Of a DNA stretch of 64,000 bases, positions 39,109-48,346 are shown piece by piece. The DNA is taken from NCBI GenBank assembly GCA_947503895.1, contig CANNFT010000001.1, positions 124,001 through 188,000 of the forward strand, read 5' to 3'. Source of the DNA: an uncultured Saccharospirillaceae bacterium. Lineage in GTDB: Bacteria; Pseudomonadota; Gammaproteobacteria; Pseudomonadales; Oceanobacteraceae. The position numbers and the translations under genes are program-made. Numbering within the stretch: position 1 is the first letter of the stretch; each line of letters starts with the position of its first letter. Under the pieces are notes generated by a model that was not told the origin of the DNA, made no database searches, and saw only the letters and a program-made list of their open reading frames with translations.

Positions 39109-39632
39109 TATTATTAATATAGGCAAAATCATCGTTTACACGCCATTCAATGCTGGCTCCAATCGACAAGACTTATTACCAGAAAGCATGCCTGTAGATG
39201 TGTTGTTGAGAGATGGCGAATACAGGCGGGTTGCCTGGGCAGGTTTCATCCCGGCTGAATGGGCAAGGGGCCTGGACGGGCAATACCGGTAAAGTTCCGC
39301 GCGTTTCTATTTGATATTGGAGCCGATACAACTTATTTGAAGCGAGATAAGGAATTTTTGCAGGGGTGTTATTACAAAGAACATTTGTGGTGTGTGTTGG
39401 TGGATGGGAAGCCGAGGGTGCTGAAGTAATGAATCATATATGTAATAACATATTCCGGCTCCATTCGTATTAACCAATGTGATATGAATAGTTGAATTCG
39501 TCCACTCACCTGGACGAAAAGTTCCAGTGCCAAAAAAGTACCATCGTGAATAGACCATGAATCAAAAAGGGGAGGGTGATATTAGTTGGAACGTCTATTG
39601 CTATAGTTGTATGAAAAACTAAAGGATTTCCA
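39109..39632 (+). other. Gene-remnant region downstream of the LexA box
   Basis: A plus frame without a start reads IIVYTPFNAGSNRQDLLPES, then MPVDVLLRDGEYRRVA, and stops at about 39290. A second frame reads LFDIGADTTYLKRDKEFLQG and stops at about 39429. Both look like pieces of phage-type accessory proteins. No intact gene is present. Confidence 0.4.
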
Positions 39633-41723
39633 ATGTACTCCCAGCCTCTAGCCTGTTTGAATTATATTGAATCAATGCCCGTTAATATCAAGACTAAAAA
39701 ACAAACTCATGGGAATTTGGAATTTAGGGGGGGGCAAAACCGTAAAATTAATACATGTCTGACTTATATAAATAATGAATTAGTTCCCGAGAGTGGGTAT
39801 AGCGCCGATAATGGGGAATTAACAAACCTAATCATTAATTTAGTGTTGTGCCCAGCACATTTACTTGCCTTGAATCCTCACTGTAGTGATCAATTCTCAG
39901 TATTAAAGTCATATGAAAAGGCTTTAGAGAATGCGAATGAAGGAGGTGAGATCGTTTTATATCGTAAGGATTTTTACGAGCCTTGTGTTTGGGATTATAC
40001 GATACCGCCTTATCTTTACAGTACTCGAAAAGTACAATTGGTAACGTTTGTTCCTAAAAAAAGCTCTAAAGAAACCCTGGATATGAAAGATGACATAGAG
40101 AAATATCAGTTCGAACAGCAAGATTGGAAGGTGGGATGTATAAGAGTAAATACAACTACAGCTGATTTGGGGGGATTTACTCCTGTAGTGATACCAAGGC
40201 CAAACTCGTCTACGGGTAGTGGAGGGAAAAGTCTTGTTCAGATAAATCAACAGTTTTGTATAAATAGAAAAAACTGGTATGAATCCATCATAGGTTTAGG
40301 TTATTTTGAAAATGTAAAAATTTCAAACTTAATTCCCTATAAAAGAGATGTAATTATTAGCAGAATACGTTCTAGTTTGTATGAAAGAGATAAACTAAGA
40401 GAGACAATTGATTACATGAGTAAATCTGAAATTCAATTTGAATATATAGAAAAAGTACTGGAAAAAGATGCAAAGTCTTCTGTAGATATTCATGTAATTG
40501 AAGTAATGCTGATTAGTCTTGGTTTATCCGAGTTTGAGAAGGAGGTTTTACTCGCTCACCTATTGGAAGCTAAAGATATTTTTAGTAAAGCTAGCGATTT
40601 TTTACAGGATGTTGAGAAAAAAGATATTACTAATGATACTAGTAATCAGTTTTTGACCCGTTCAATTCATGAGTTATATCAAAAAACTGAAAATTATGTC
40701 TCAGTTTCCTTTCTTGATGAGTCATATAGAACTCGTAGAACGAATAGAATGTACACAATATCCAATAATCGCGTGATTAGTTCAGCTAAGTCATATCTAA
40801 AGAGTCTAGATAATCTTTCAGATAAACTATCAAAAATAGTAAAAAATACTACAGAAAATGAAGTTTTAAACACTCAACTTGATAAGCTCAGAGAATGTAA
40901 GAAATATGCTGAAGCTTATGTTGCTCATTATAAGAAGAATAGGAAACAATTGGAAGAATGGTTTGGAGTTGAAAAATCTAAGGATGAAAATGAAAGGTGT
41001 AAGACAATACTTAATTCAATAAATTACGATATAAGTAGAATTGAAGAAGAGGTAGGCCGGATCTATGTGGATAAAATTGATAAAACTCTAAAAGGTTTGG
41101 AATCTGGGATAGCCTATTATCAAGCATCGATGGCAAAATATATTAATTACTTATCGATATTTGAGAAGTCAATATTTAATCAAAATATCTATTCTCCTGC
41201 AGGTAACCGAAATTTTGTATTTCAGCAATTTAATAGAATGATTGAATTTTCGCTCAGCAAATTCGAACTGGTGAATCAATCTATTTCAGGTTATCCAACT
41301 AATAAAGAGATAGAAGAGCTCGATTCGGTGAAAAAGAATGACTCCCCTAAATGGAAAAAAGAGGTTTCCTCAAAGATAGATGTTCTGGGAAAGGCCATTG
41401 ATAAACTGAAAACTGACATTACAAGTAAAATATATAAAAATGAAGAAGATATGAGAAGAGACTATAAGATACTTGAAGACAAGACTATAGAATGGCGTGA
41501 ACTAAGGCGAATTGAGACGCGAGAAAACTATTGTGATTATATTAGGGAAGGATTTACTACTAAACTAAGTAAGATAGAAAATAGTCTAAGAGAAAACACG
41601 CCGAAGAGTGTATTTAAAAAGGTTGATGATATTTTTAACGAAGAATATCTAGTAATTTCTATAATAGATCCAGTAGTAATCAACTCCAGATATTCAGAGA
41701 GAGATTCCTTTATTGGGGTTTAA
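39633..41723 (+). CDS. Large AT-rich orphan protein with coiled-coil centre
   Basis: This 696-residue protein has a good RBS (AAGGA). The N-terminal ~240 residues form a mixed alpha/beta domain containing VCPAHLLALNP-like and IVLYRKDFYEP segments. Residues ~240-680 are almost entirely charged helix with heptad-like repeats, and the end is short and beta-like. No signal peptide, membrane helix, Walker motif or nuclease motif was recognised. Codon and base use are clearly more AT-rich than the chromosome, indicating transfer. Its island position suggests a phage-defence, toxin or structural role, which is inference. Confidence 0.7.
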   Translation: MYSQPLACLNYIESMPVNIKTKKQTHGNLEFRGGQNRKINTCLTYINNELVPESGYSADNGELTNLIINLVLCPAHLLALNPHCSDQFSVLKSYEKALENANEGGEIVLYRKDFYEPCVWDYTIPPYLYSTRKVQLVTFVPKKSSKETLDMKDDIEKYQFEQQDWKVGCIRVNTTTADLGGFTPVVIPRPNSSTGSGGKSLVQINQQFCINRKNWYESIIGLGYFENVKISNLIPYKRDVIISRIRSSLYERDKLRETIDYMSKSEIQFEYIEKVLEKDAKSSVDIHVIEVMLISLGLSEFEKEVLLAHLLEAKDIFSKASDFLQDVEKKDITNDTSNQFLTRSIHELYQKTENYVSVSFLDESYRTRRTNRMYTISNNRVISSAKSYLKSLDNLSDKLSKIVKNTTENEVLNTQLDKLRECKKYAEAYVAHYKKNRKQLEEWFGVEKSKDENERCKTILNSINYDISRIEEEVGRIYVDKIDKTLKGLESGIAYYQASMAKYINYLSIFEKSIFNQNIYSPAGNRNFVFQQFNRMIEFSLSKFELVNQSISGYPTNKEIEELDSVKKNDSPKWKKEVSSKIDVLGKAIDKLKTDITSKIYKNEEDMRRDYKILEDKTIEWRELRRIETRENYCDYIREGFTTKLSKIENSLRENTPKSVFKKVDDIFNEEYLVISIIDPVVINSRYSERDSFIGV

Positions 41724-41782
41724 TATCTAACCAGAGGGTGGTAATAGGGGAGACTATAAATAATTCTGTGTAACTGCACTGA

Positions 41783-41977
41783 TTAAATATAGTCTCTTAA
41801 CTGCTCTTCAAATTCAATGATGAAATGATTCAATGCTGGTTTCCAGTTGCGGATTGGCATTGTCCACTTTTTGGAAGCCACTAAGATCGTAAGGTAAATC
41901 ACCTTTCTGGCCGACTCTTCTGTCGGGAACAATTTCCGTTTTTTAATCGCTTTCCGAATGACACTGTTGAGTGATTC
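41783..41977 (-). pseudogene. IS256-family transposase, C-terminal piece
   Basis: The open minus-strand frame reads ESLNSVIRKAIKKRK, then ASKKWTMPIRNWKPALNHF and ends at 41783. This is the conserved C-terminus of mutator-type transposases. About 70 codons between this piece and the N-terminal piece are missing, so the IS66 insertion was accompanied by a deletion. Confidence 0.8.
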
Positions 41978-42056
41978 GTAAACGCCAATCCAAGCACAAT
42001 CTTCAAATAGCTAAGCCAACTTTTTAATCTGTAGCCTCCTTTATTCAGGAGGCACC

Positions 42057-42353
42057 ATGCCTAAAATCAAATACAACTGGCCCAAACTTATGGCGGACTT
42101 TGAAAGTTCATGCCAAACTCAAACAGCATTTTGTTCCGAACATGACATCAACCCTAAATATTTTAATCGCAAACTCGCTGAACGCCGTGCAAAGTCTTTG
42201 GATTCCTCTGGATTTTCTAAGGTTGCGGTCCAGCCTCAGCATTGTGTAATGTCATCAACAGGGCTGGTCATTGAATAGGGTCAATGCAAAATTCATTGCC
42301 CAGAATCCATGTCCATTGAGTCCTTTGCCTTATTGGTGCGTACACTGGCATGA
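42057..42353 (+). pseudogene. IS66 orf1 (TnpA) with in-frame stop
   Basis: The frame opens with KYNWPKLMADFESS, the usual IS66 accessory protein start, and is stopped by TAG at 42276-42278. It continues in the same frame to a natural end (SFALLVRTLA, TGA 42351-42353) overlapping the next gene. It is therefore a 98-residue protein with one nonsense codon. Confidence 0.7.
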
Positions 42354-42706
42354 TTCAGTGGGTGAAAACAGCATCGGTTTATCTGCATCGCGATCCGGTG
42401 GATTTCCGAAAAGCCATCAATGGGCTGGCGGTGATCGTCAGTGAACACATGGAACTGTCTTTGCTCGATTCAGCCATTTTTGTCTTTTGCAATAAACGCC
42501 GCGATCAACTCAAAGTCCTTTATTGGGATCAAACAGGTTTTACTCTGTGGCAAAAGCGTCTGGAAAAAGACAAATTCAAATGGCCCCGAAAACACAGCGC
42601 TGCCACCATTACGCTTACCCATGAACAATGGCTTCGGTTGTTACGCGGTTTTGATATCACAAAGTTAAATCCTCACAACACTATAAGGTTTAGCGATGTG
42701 AGTTAA
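42350..42706 (+). CDS. tnpB: IS66 family orf2 protein TnpB
   Basis: This 118-residue intact protein has the family motifs DFRKAINGLAVIV, FVFCNKRRDQLKVLYWDQTG and FKWPR. It is required with TnpA for IS66 transposition, and its exact role is unknown. The start overlaps the upstream stop (ATGA). Confidence 0.88.
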   Translation: MIQWVKTASVYLHRDPVDFRKAINGLAVIVSEHMELSLLDSAIFVFCNKRRDQLKVLYWDQTGFTLWQKRLEKDKFKWPRKHSAATITLTHEQWLRLLRGFDITKLNPHNTIRFSDVS

Positions 42707-42726
42707 ATGGCGGTATAATCGCTGCC

Positions 42727-43765
42727 ATGAATGATTTAGCTGCCTTACAAAAAGAAAACGAACGGTTGCGTGCGCAATTGGCGGCGGAAAAGGAAAGGTC
42801 ACAACGTCAAGAAAATATTGATCAACTTTTAAAAATGGAACAGGAAAAAAGTTGAAGAGCGCGATCAGCAAATCTCGATTTTAAAAGAACAGATTCAAAC
42901 CCTGATACAAAAGCGTTTCGGTTCTTCCAGCGAAAAATCGGCACCCGATCAGCTAGGCTTATTCAACGAAGCAGAATCCATCCAGAAGGATGAAGATGTG
43001 ACGGCTGACGAAAATAACGCGGCAGTATCCAGACCAGACAGGCAGAAGCCGACCAAACCCCGAATCAGCATTGCCGACCACCATCCGCGAGAAGAGATCG
43101 AATATGACCTGCCGGAAGAGCAAAAGCACTGCCCTCACGACGGCGCATCGCTCAAACTAATCGGCAGTGAAGACCATGAACAGGTGGACATCATTCCCGC
43201 TCAAGTCAAAGTGATTCGCCACAAACGTTTAAAATACAGTTGCCCCTGCTGCAAGCAGTTTGTGATCACGGCCAACAAGCCCAAACAACCTATCGAGAAA
43301 AGCATCGCCAGCCCCAGTTTGTTGGCGTTTGTCACGATACAAAAATACGCCGATGCGTTGCCACTGTATCGCCAAAGTGAGATGTTTAATCGAATAGGCA
43401 TCAACCTGGATGGTGAAGTGCGGTGAGTTGGTTCAACCCATGATCAATTTACTTGCTGACCACCTACGCAGTCAGTCATGTCTTCACCTAGATGAAACCA
43501 CATTGAAGATGGACTCTATCCCATCGACAACAATGCAGCGGAGCGAGTGATTCGCCCGTTCACCATTGGTCGAAAGAATTGGATGTTCAGCAAAAGCCAA
43601 GCAGGTGCCAAGGCCAGTGCAAACTTATACAGTCTGATTGAAACCGCAAAAGCCAATAATCTGAATGTATACGAATACCTGAAGCACATTTTTAAAGAAC
43701 TACCTAATACCAAGACCGTTGAAGATGTAGAAGCATTATTGCCTTGGAATATGAAGCTCGGCTAG
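42727..43765 (+). pseudogene. IS66 transposase (TnpC), frameshifted and internally deleted
   Basis: The N-terminal coiled coil (LAALQKENERLRAQL) is cut by a frameshift in an A6 run near 42850. The frame resumes with RFGSSSEK, the zinc-finger-like CPHDG and CPCCKQF, and ends at 43426. After HLDETTLK a deletion removes the catalytic core and the sequence resumes at [20 protein letters not shown], running to 43765. The element cannot transpose alone. Confidence 0.85.
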
Positions 43766-43788
43766 GACGTGGTTGGATTGGCGTTTAC

Positions 43789-44632
43789 GATAAATCTGTT
43801 TTAAATCCGCTGTGACGGCCTTGTAGTCTTTCCACGGTACAAATTTCAGTGAATTTCTAACCATGTGCACGATGCAGAGCTGGATCTGTGCTTCAGGAAA
43901 GGCTGCTGCAATCGCATCAGGAAAGCCTTTTAAACCATCCACGCAGGCGATAAGGATGTGTGCTACTCCTCTGTTTTTGAGTTCAGTCAGAACGCTAAGC
44001 CAGAACTTGGCACCTTCAGTTTCTGAAATCCACATGCCTAATAGTTCTTTGTGGCCTTCCATATTGACGCCCAAAGCCAGATAAACGGCTTGGTTAATGA
44101 CCTGTTTACCACGGCGGATTTTAACTACGATGCAATCGAGGTAAACGATTGGGAAAACGGCTTCCAGAGGCCGGGATTGCCATTCAACAACTTGATCGAT
44201 AATGGCGTCAGTTACTTTGGAAATCAGGCTTGGAGAGACATCGGCGTCGTACATTTCTTTGAAGGTAGCTACGATATCACGTGTACTTAAACCTTTAGCA
44301 TATAAGCTAAGAATACGGTCATCCATTGATGTGAAGCGTGTTTGTTGCTTCTTCACCAGAGTAGGTGAGAATGAACCATCCCGATCACCGGGTGTTTCAA
44401 TATTCACTTCACCGTGATCTGTCATCACCGTCTTGCGTGATCGGCCATTGCGGCTGTTTGGGTTCTCATTGGGCTGGTGCTTTGTATAGCCCAGATGATC
44501 ATCTAACTCGGCGTTCAGCGCTGCTTCTACGGTGATTTTAGTGAGTATTTTTTGGAAGTCAGCGAGATCTTCTTGGGTTTTGATGCCTTTTGCAGCTTCC
44601 AGAGCAAAGGCTTCGAGGTCTTTTTTATTCAT
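43789..44632 (-). pseudogene. IS256-family transposase, N-terminal piece
   Basis: About 281 residues of an IS256 transposase from its natural start (MNKKDLEAFALEAAKG). It includes LDDHLGYTKHQ, RFTSMDDRILSLYAKGLSTRD, the catalytic Asp in VYLDCIVVKIR and the second in IACVDGLKGFPDAI. The homology stops at LKQIYR, where the IS66 end begins. The frame then runs 16 residues into IS66 sequence before a stop at 43736. Confidence 0.88.
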
Positions 44633-44692
44633 AACTGCTTATCCTTATGATGAGGAGATGATAAGCAGTTACACAATTTTATCTACAGTCTC

Positions 44693-44757
44693 AATCAGCG
44701 CGCTGCGCGCAAAAAACAATTAGCCCTTTAATATGGGCGTTATGGGGAAAGGAGAAG
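44693..44757 (+). repeat. Truncated attC-like right end
   Basis: The sequence just outside the IS256 end ends in TATGGGCGTTATGG, the right core of an attC site, immediately before a short cassette-like gene. A GCGCGC-rich palindrome lies at its left edge. The left core is missing. Confidence 0.45.
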
Positions 44758-44760
44758 AAA

Positions 44761-45079
44761 ATTAAAGAAATATTTCCAATTTTGCTTGGGGTTTTGTTTG
44801 TTACTGTATTTGTATGGTTCTTTCTGTGCTACAAGCTCTTCAAAATCTTAGAAACAAAGCACCCTGAAAATTATGAATCTATGGGAAGACCAAGCCTTAT
44901 TAATGAATAACACGTTATCGACATATATCCCGTTCATGAAGTTTCTCTTTAAACGAGAGTGGTGCGATTTAAATGATTCAGGCTTGGAGCTGTTAGGTAA
45001 AACGATGCTGGTATTTTTCCGCATTAAATTGATCGCTATTTGTGCGTTCTTTTTGTTGTCATTGGTATCGTTCTGCTAA
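44761..45079 (+). pseudogene. UspB-like membrane protein gene split by a frameshift
   Basis: The first frame (44761-44910) has AAGGAG at proper distance before an ATT codon and reads IKEIFPILLGVLFVTVFVWF, a membrane helix, then HPENYESMGRPSLINE and stops. The second frame (44903-45079) starts MNNTLSTYIPFMKFLFKREW and ends with a second helix. Together they have the layout of a two-helix UspB-like protein of about 105 residues, so one base change has probably split it. Alternatively they are two coupled genes. Confidence 0.45.
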
Positions 45080-45401
45080 TTGCTCTTGTGTAACCCCCTT
45101 TTTTTCTATGTTTTTTTGTCTCAGCGATGTCTAGATAGATTTGATTTAGTCCGTTCATTGTCTTTTCCAGTATTATTATTGTGATATTTCTAATTATGGC
45201 TAGTCGTAGGTTAAGTCGTTTTGCCGCTTGCTTGTGGGCTATGTGCCTACCGACGTGTAAGCCTATGTGAAAGGATTGCTTGTCTTTAATTAGATAATGA
45301 TCAGAAATCACCTCCTGCCATGGAATCGTTCGAAATCCACAAGTTGTTTCGATCCTTAATCCATCTTCAGCAATACCTATAATTCTGACTGCATTTTCCA
45401 T
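45036..45401 (-). CDS. Small unknown protein in the duplicated segment (right copy)
   Basis: The first ~60 of 121 residues are nearly identical to the product at 37307-37507 (MENAVRIIGIAEDGL). An extra T moves the rest into another frame, giving an unrelated basic tail. Which end is original is unclear. It follows the 45404-45586 frame by 2 bases on the minus strand. Confidence 0.45.
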   Translation of the reverse strand: MENAVRIIGIAEDGLRIETTCGFRTIPWQEVISDHYLIKDKQSFHIGLHVGRHIAHKQAAKRLNLRLAIIRNITIIILEKTMNGLNQIYLDIAETKKHRKKGGYTRAISRTIPMTTKRTHK

Positions 45402-45580
45402 TTTTAATTCCGTTCTCGTAGCTTCAGTGCCATCGGATATGGCAACCTCAGGCTATCCAAGTAAGCAAAATTTTCATATGCAGTGAATTGCGTTTCTTTC
45501 TTCGTCTCAGAGTATTTATCTGTAGTAGAGTAAAAGCTGTCGTTAGTGGCAGGGAAATTCAAGCTGCTAGTTTCAAATTG
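45131..45580. repeat. 450-bp duplicated segment, right copy
   Basis: This is the direct repeat of 37238-37686. Beyond its right end the sequence continues into a divergent regulator gene (45646-46053) that the left copy lacks, which suggests the right copy is the more complete one. Confidence 0.85.
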
Positions 45581-45586
45581 GTGCAA
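45404..45586 (-). CDS. Small unknown protein upstream of the MENAV gene
   Basis: This 60-residue protein starts from a TTG and is rich in Thr, Ser and aromatic residues. It ends 2 bases before the next gene. It is divergent from the regulator at 45646. In the left copy the same coding sequence is present without a start codon. Confidence 0.35.
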   Translation of the reverse strand: MHQFETSSLNFPATNDSFYSTTDKYSETKKETQFTAYENFAYLDSLRLPYPMALKLRERN

Positions 45587-45645
45587 GTTGACACTAGGGA
45601 GGGTGGTGCAGCAGCGAAAACATATTACAAGATAGGAAATAGATT

Positions 45646-46053
45646 ATGATCAACTTTGCACTATTAGAGTGCCGTGGTTTTGGTGATCGTTTAAGAAAAG
45701 CTAGGGTAAAGAACAACCTTTCTGCTGTGCAGCGTGTTAAAGCGGTCAATTCAATCATAGTGAGTAAGTATGGGCTAAAGCCGATCAATATAAATACATA
45801 CTACGCTTGGGAAAAGATTGGAATAGAAGGCGAGGTTAGAAATGGGAAGTCTATGCCGCATCCGCGAGTATTGGCTTACTTATCACAAAGATTGAAAATC
45901 TCATTGAGCTGGATTTTTTATAGTTGTGAATCGCAAGACCTAGGATTTGATGCTCATAATAGTGGAAAAGTGAAAGAAGATAGCTCCGATCTCTATAGTA
46001 AATTGGTGACTGAGCTCACTCTGCTGATTAGTTTGCAATCAGAAGAAGAGTGA
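45646..46053 (+). CDS. Phage-type helix-turn-helix regulator candidate
   Basis: This 135-residue protein has an N-terminal region (FGDRLRKARVKNNLSAVQ, ...NINTYYAWEKIG..., RVLAYLSQRLKISLSWIFY) that follows the pattern of Xre/CI-like DNA-binding domains with a helical tail. It is transcribed away from the small genes at 45404 and 45036, the layout of a repressor switch. No protease or peptidase domain is present. Confidence 0.55.
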   Translation: MINFALLECRGFGDRLRKARVKNNLSAVQRVKAVNSIIVSKYGLKPININTYYAWEKIGIEGEVRNGKSMPHPRVLAYLSQRLKISLSWIFYSCESQDLGFDAHNSGKVKEDSSDLYSKLVTELTLLISLQSEEE

Positions 46054-46271
46054 TTTGCCTACTTGGACTTCTTGAAGGCGAGAGTGAAGGCAAGAAAAGA
46101 CCAGTCTAGTTAATAAATTAGAAGTGGGTGCTTGTGTCGAGGATAATTAGTTTGTTTAGAATTACAAAAGGCTAAAAACGTCCATTTTGACAGGCTTGGA
46201 GGAGAAGATATATCGTCAAGTTGAGCTACTCTAATGTCAATAACATTATTTAAGCAATCATGGAGTGATTA

Positions 46272-47887
46272 GTGAAATTTGTTGCCATTGGAATAGCTTT
46301 CTTTACTCTAATAGCATTGAGTTTTAATGCCTACAATGCGGAAATAGTAAAGTCAATAATTTTTCCAGTACCAGAATCATTGTCACTAGAAGATGCTAAG
46401 GAGCAGGCGATCGAGCTAATGAAGGTAGAAGTTTTACAAGAAAAGGGTGTTTTTATTGAGTCAATTTATGAAAGAAATATGTCTACTGAGATTGACGAGG
46501 TAACAGTAAAAACATCTAGCTATAGTGGAGGAATTATTAGAGTTCAAATCTTATAACAGCAGTATGATGGAACTAAACTGGAGTTAGAAGCGTTATTTGA
46601 AATAGATGAAACTTCGGTTCAAAACTATATTAGAGATCAAAAAGAAAATTCAAAAGCCTTACTAAATCTAGAAAAGATTGAGAAGTCAAATAAAAAACTA
46701 ATTAGAAAAATAAATCTTTGAAATCTAGGTTGTCAGCAATAAAAGAAGAGTTAAAATACCTTGGTGAGTTAAAAAAGGAAAGTTTAGAATTAAAATTTGA
46801 AAGAGATAAATTATCAGAAAGAGTGTCAGAGCTTGAAAGTATTATGAGGAAGTCTGGAGGACTATTGGAGAAAAACCGAAAGGAATTGATCGATGTTGAA
46901 ACCGGGCTTGATGATATTAGAAATAAAGTATTAAGGCGAGTGCGAAAGAGGGTCGAAAAAGAAAGTGAGATTGAAAGAAAGAATAGAGTATTCTATGAGA
47001 CTAATAAAAAAAGTTTCAAAGCAAGAGTCTCAATTTTAGAAAGCTTGATAATGACTAATATAAATTTTGATGACGTAAAAAGTACGCTCTCACTCGAGCC
47101 GCCTAAGGAATATGCACCCTCCTATTTTCTAGATTCTAGTAAAATATATGTTGAAGATATACATGTTCAATGGGGGGCGAAGAAAGGTACTTTAAATAAT
47201 ATTGATGTTTATTTCATGAATGTAATAAATGCAGGGGTGTATTATAGAGAGGAATTTGGAAAGGGTGGGATTAGGCAGGGGTATTTTATAAAAGATTATA
47301 ATAATTTTTTGTACTTTTTGGATCTTGATGGAAGAGGTTTACCTGTCATTGTTTTATACTTTGATACTGCAACTGGAATTTTGAAGGATTATGACTTAGC
47401 ATTTGTTCGATACGCTTTGCAGCCTAAAACATATGACGAATCAAATGATAGGGCTGATGAAGAAGTAGCGCATAAAAAAGAATGTGAGAAAAGTAAGGGC
47501 GTTAGCCCAATAAATTTTGAATGTGTGAAATTGGATGCCTCAGATTTTGAAACTTTAACAAGAGTCAGCGATGGATTTAGAATTTTACCTCGGTATCTTT
47601 TTTATGATTTAGAAGTAGAAGTGATTACAAGTAATAATTCGATTGATCCGGATGTTTATGCAGAGGAGTTGGGTTTAAACTTAAACTCTGCTTTGATACA
47701 CGAGCAGTATGGTGTACTGAAAAGTTACGTTAATGTAGCTAATAAATGTCAAGAAAAGGGATGCACATGTGGATGGAGAAAATATTTTTACTTTTTTAAA
47801 ACTTTTCAGTGTATGTCAGGCATTATTGATTCAAACGGTTTCATCGATAGGAAGTATTCTTATAGAAGTCGCTTGATCATGCATTGA
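46272..47887 (+). pseudogene. FlgT-N/LPP20-like and coiled-coil protein gene with nonsense and frameshift
   Basis: Three consecutive pieces read as one protein. Piece 1 (46272-46556) has a signal or anchor segment and EDAKEQAIELMKVEVLQEKG...SYSGGIIRVQIL, then TAA. Piece 2, in the same frame to 46721, resumes QQYDGTKLELEALFEIDETS and a helical stretch. Piece 3 is entered by a -1 shift (TTG at 46718) and carries a long coiled coil, then a ~250-residue C-terminal domain of unknown fold with a cysteine cluster (CQEKGCTCGW). Piece 1 plus 2 resembles the N-terminal domain of FlgT/LPP20 proteins, continuous across the stop. Piece 3 alone (389 residues) could still be made. Confidence 0.55.
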
Positions 47888-48346
47888 ACCTTTAGTTGGA
47901 AATAAATGTAATTTAGATGTGCTACTTTGGTTATGTTTGATTATATTTTATTCGCATAAGTTTTTTAAATACAGAAAGGCGAGCACTATGGACATTGTGC
48001 AACCTAAGGTGGTCAGCGAACGCTTGGTGATCAAAGCGGCGCTGCCAATTTACAGGTCGTTCTAGAGGCACTATATAGGTGAAGCACCATGATGTGCTCC
48101 AGTGATGAAATTTGTGTCGCTTATAGTGTGGACCTGATCTGACACTTCTACTTGAAAAGAAGAGAGTTTCCCGTTTTGATATTGGTGTCGAATCAATATC
48201 AAACACGAAGGAAACTCTCTATGCTATTAACGAGCATCCGGCCAGTAAAATAGAAGAACTGACGCCGAGGCTGTGGAAGGAAAAGTTTGCGCATAATTCA
48301 ATGAAATCGGAGATTCATCCTATAGACAGTAACGTATTAGAATGAA
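47888..48346. other. Insertion-sequence debris
   Basis: No intact gene is present. A long inverted repeat (48161-48184 against 48194-48220, AGAGAGTTTCC...GGAAACTCTCT) lies next to TGTGGACCTGATCTGACA, which looks like an IS481-type terminus. An open minus-strand frame at 47931-48206 was judged non-coding. Confidence 0.4.
48161..48220. repeat. Long inverted repeat near an IS481 fragment
   Basis: Arms of 24 and 27 bases pair almost fully (AGAGAGTTTCC and CGTTTTGATATTG with their complements) around a 9-base loop. It might be two abutting IS ends or a strong hairpin. Confidence 0.55.

Larger units (their letters stand above)
41978..43788 (+). mobile_element. Defective IS66-like element
   Basis: The ends are inverted copies of GTAAACGCCAATCCAA (41978-41993 and the complement ending at 43788), with the GTAA start typical of IS66. 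Inside are the three IS66 genes in normal order, but the first has a nonsense codon and the third a frameshift and a large internal deletion. No 8-bp target duplication was found. Confidence 0.8.
41750..44692 (-). mobile_element. IS256-like element interrupted by an IS66-like element
   Basis: The outer ends are 28-bp inverted repeats: GAGACTATAAATAATT... at 41750-41777 and its imperfect complement at 44665-44692 (GAGACTGTAGATAAAA read inward). No target duplication was seen outside. Between the ends lie both pieces of an IS256-type transposase separated by the IS66-like element. Confidence 0.8.

Noticed and set aside
39307..39558. Minus-strand gene opposite the remnant region
   Set aside because: The plus strand carries clearer protein-like fragments in the same stretch; the minus frame lacks a start signal.
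46711..46724. Programmed frameshift at CTT TGA as in prfB
   Set aside because: The prfB type gives +1, but here a -1 shift is needed; +1 leads at once to TAG. No classical -1 slippery heptamer is present.
47931..48206. Minus-strand 91-residue gene
   Set aside because: It spans an inverted repeat and IS debris and has no RBS.
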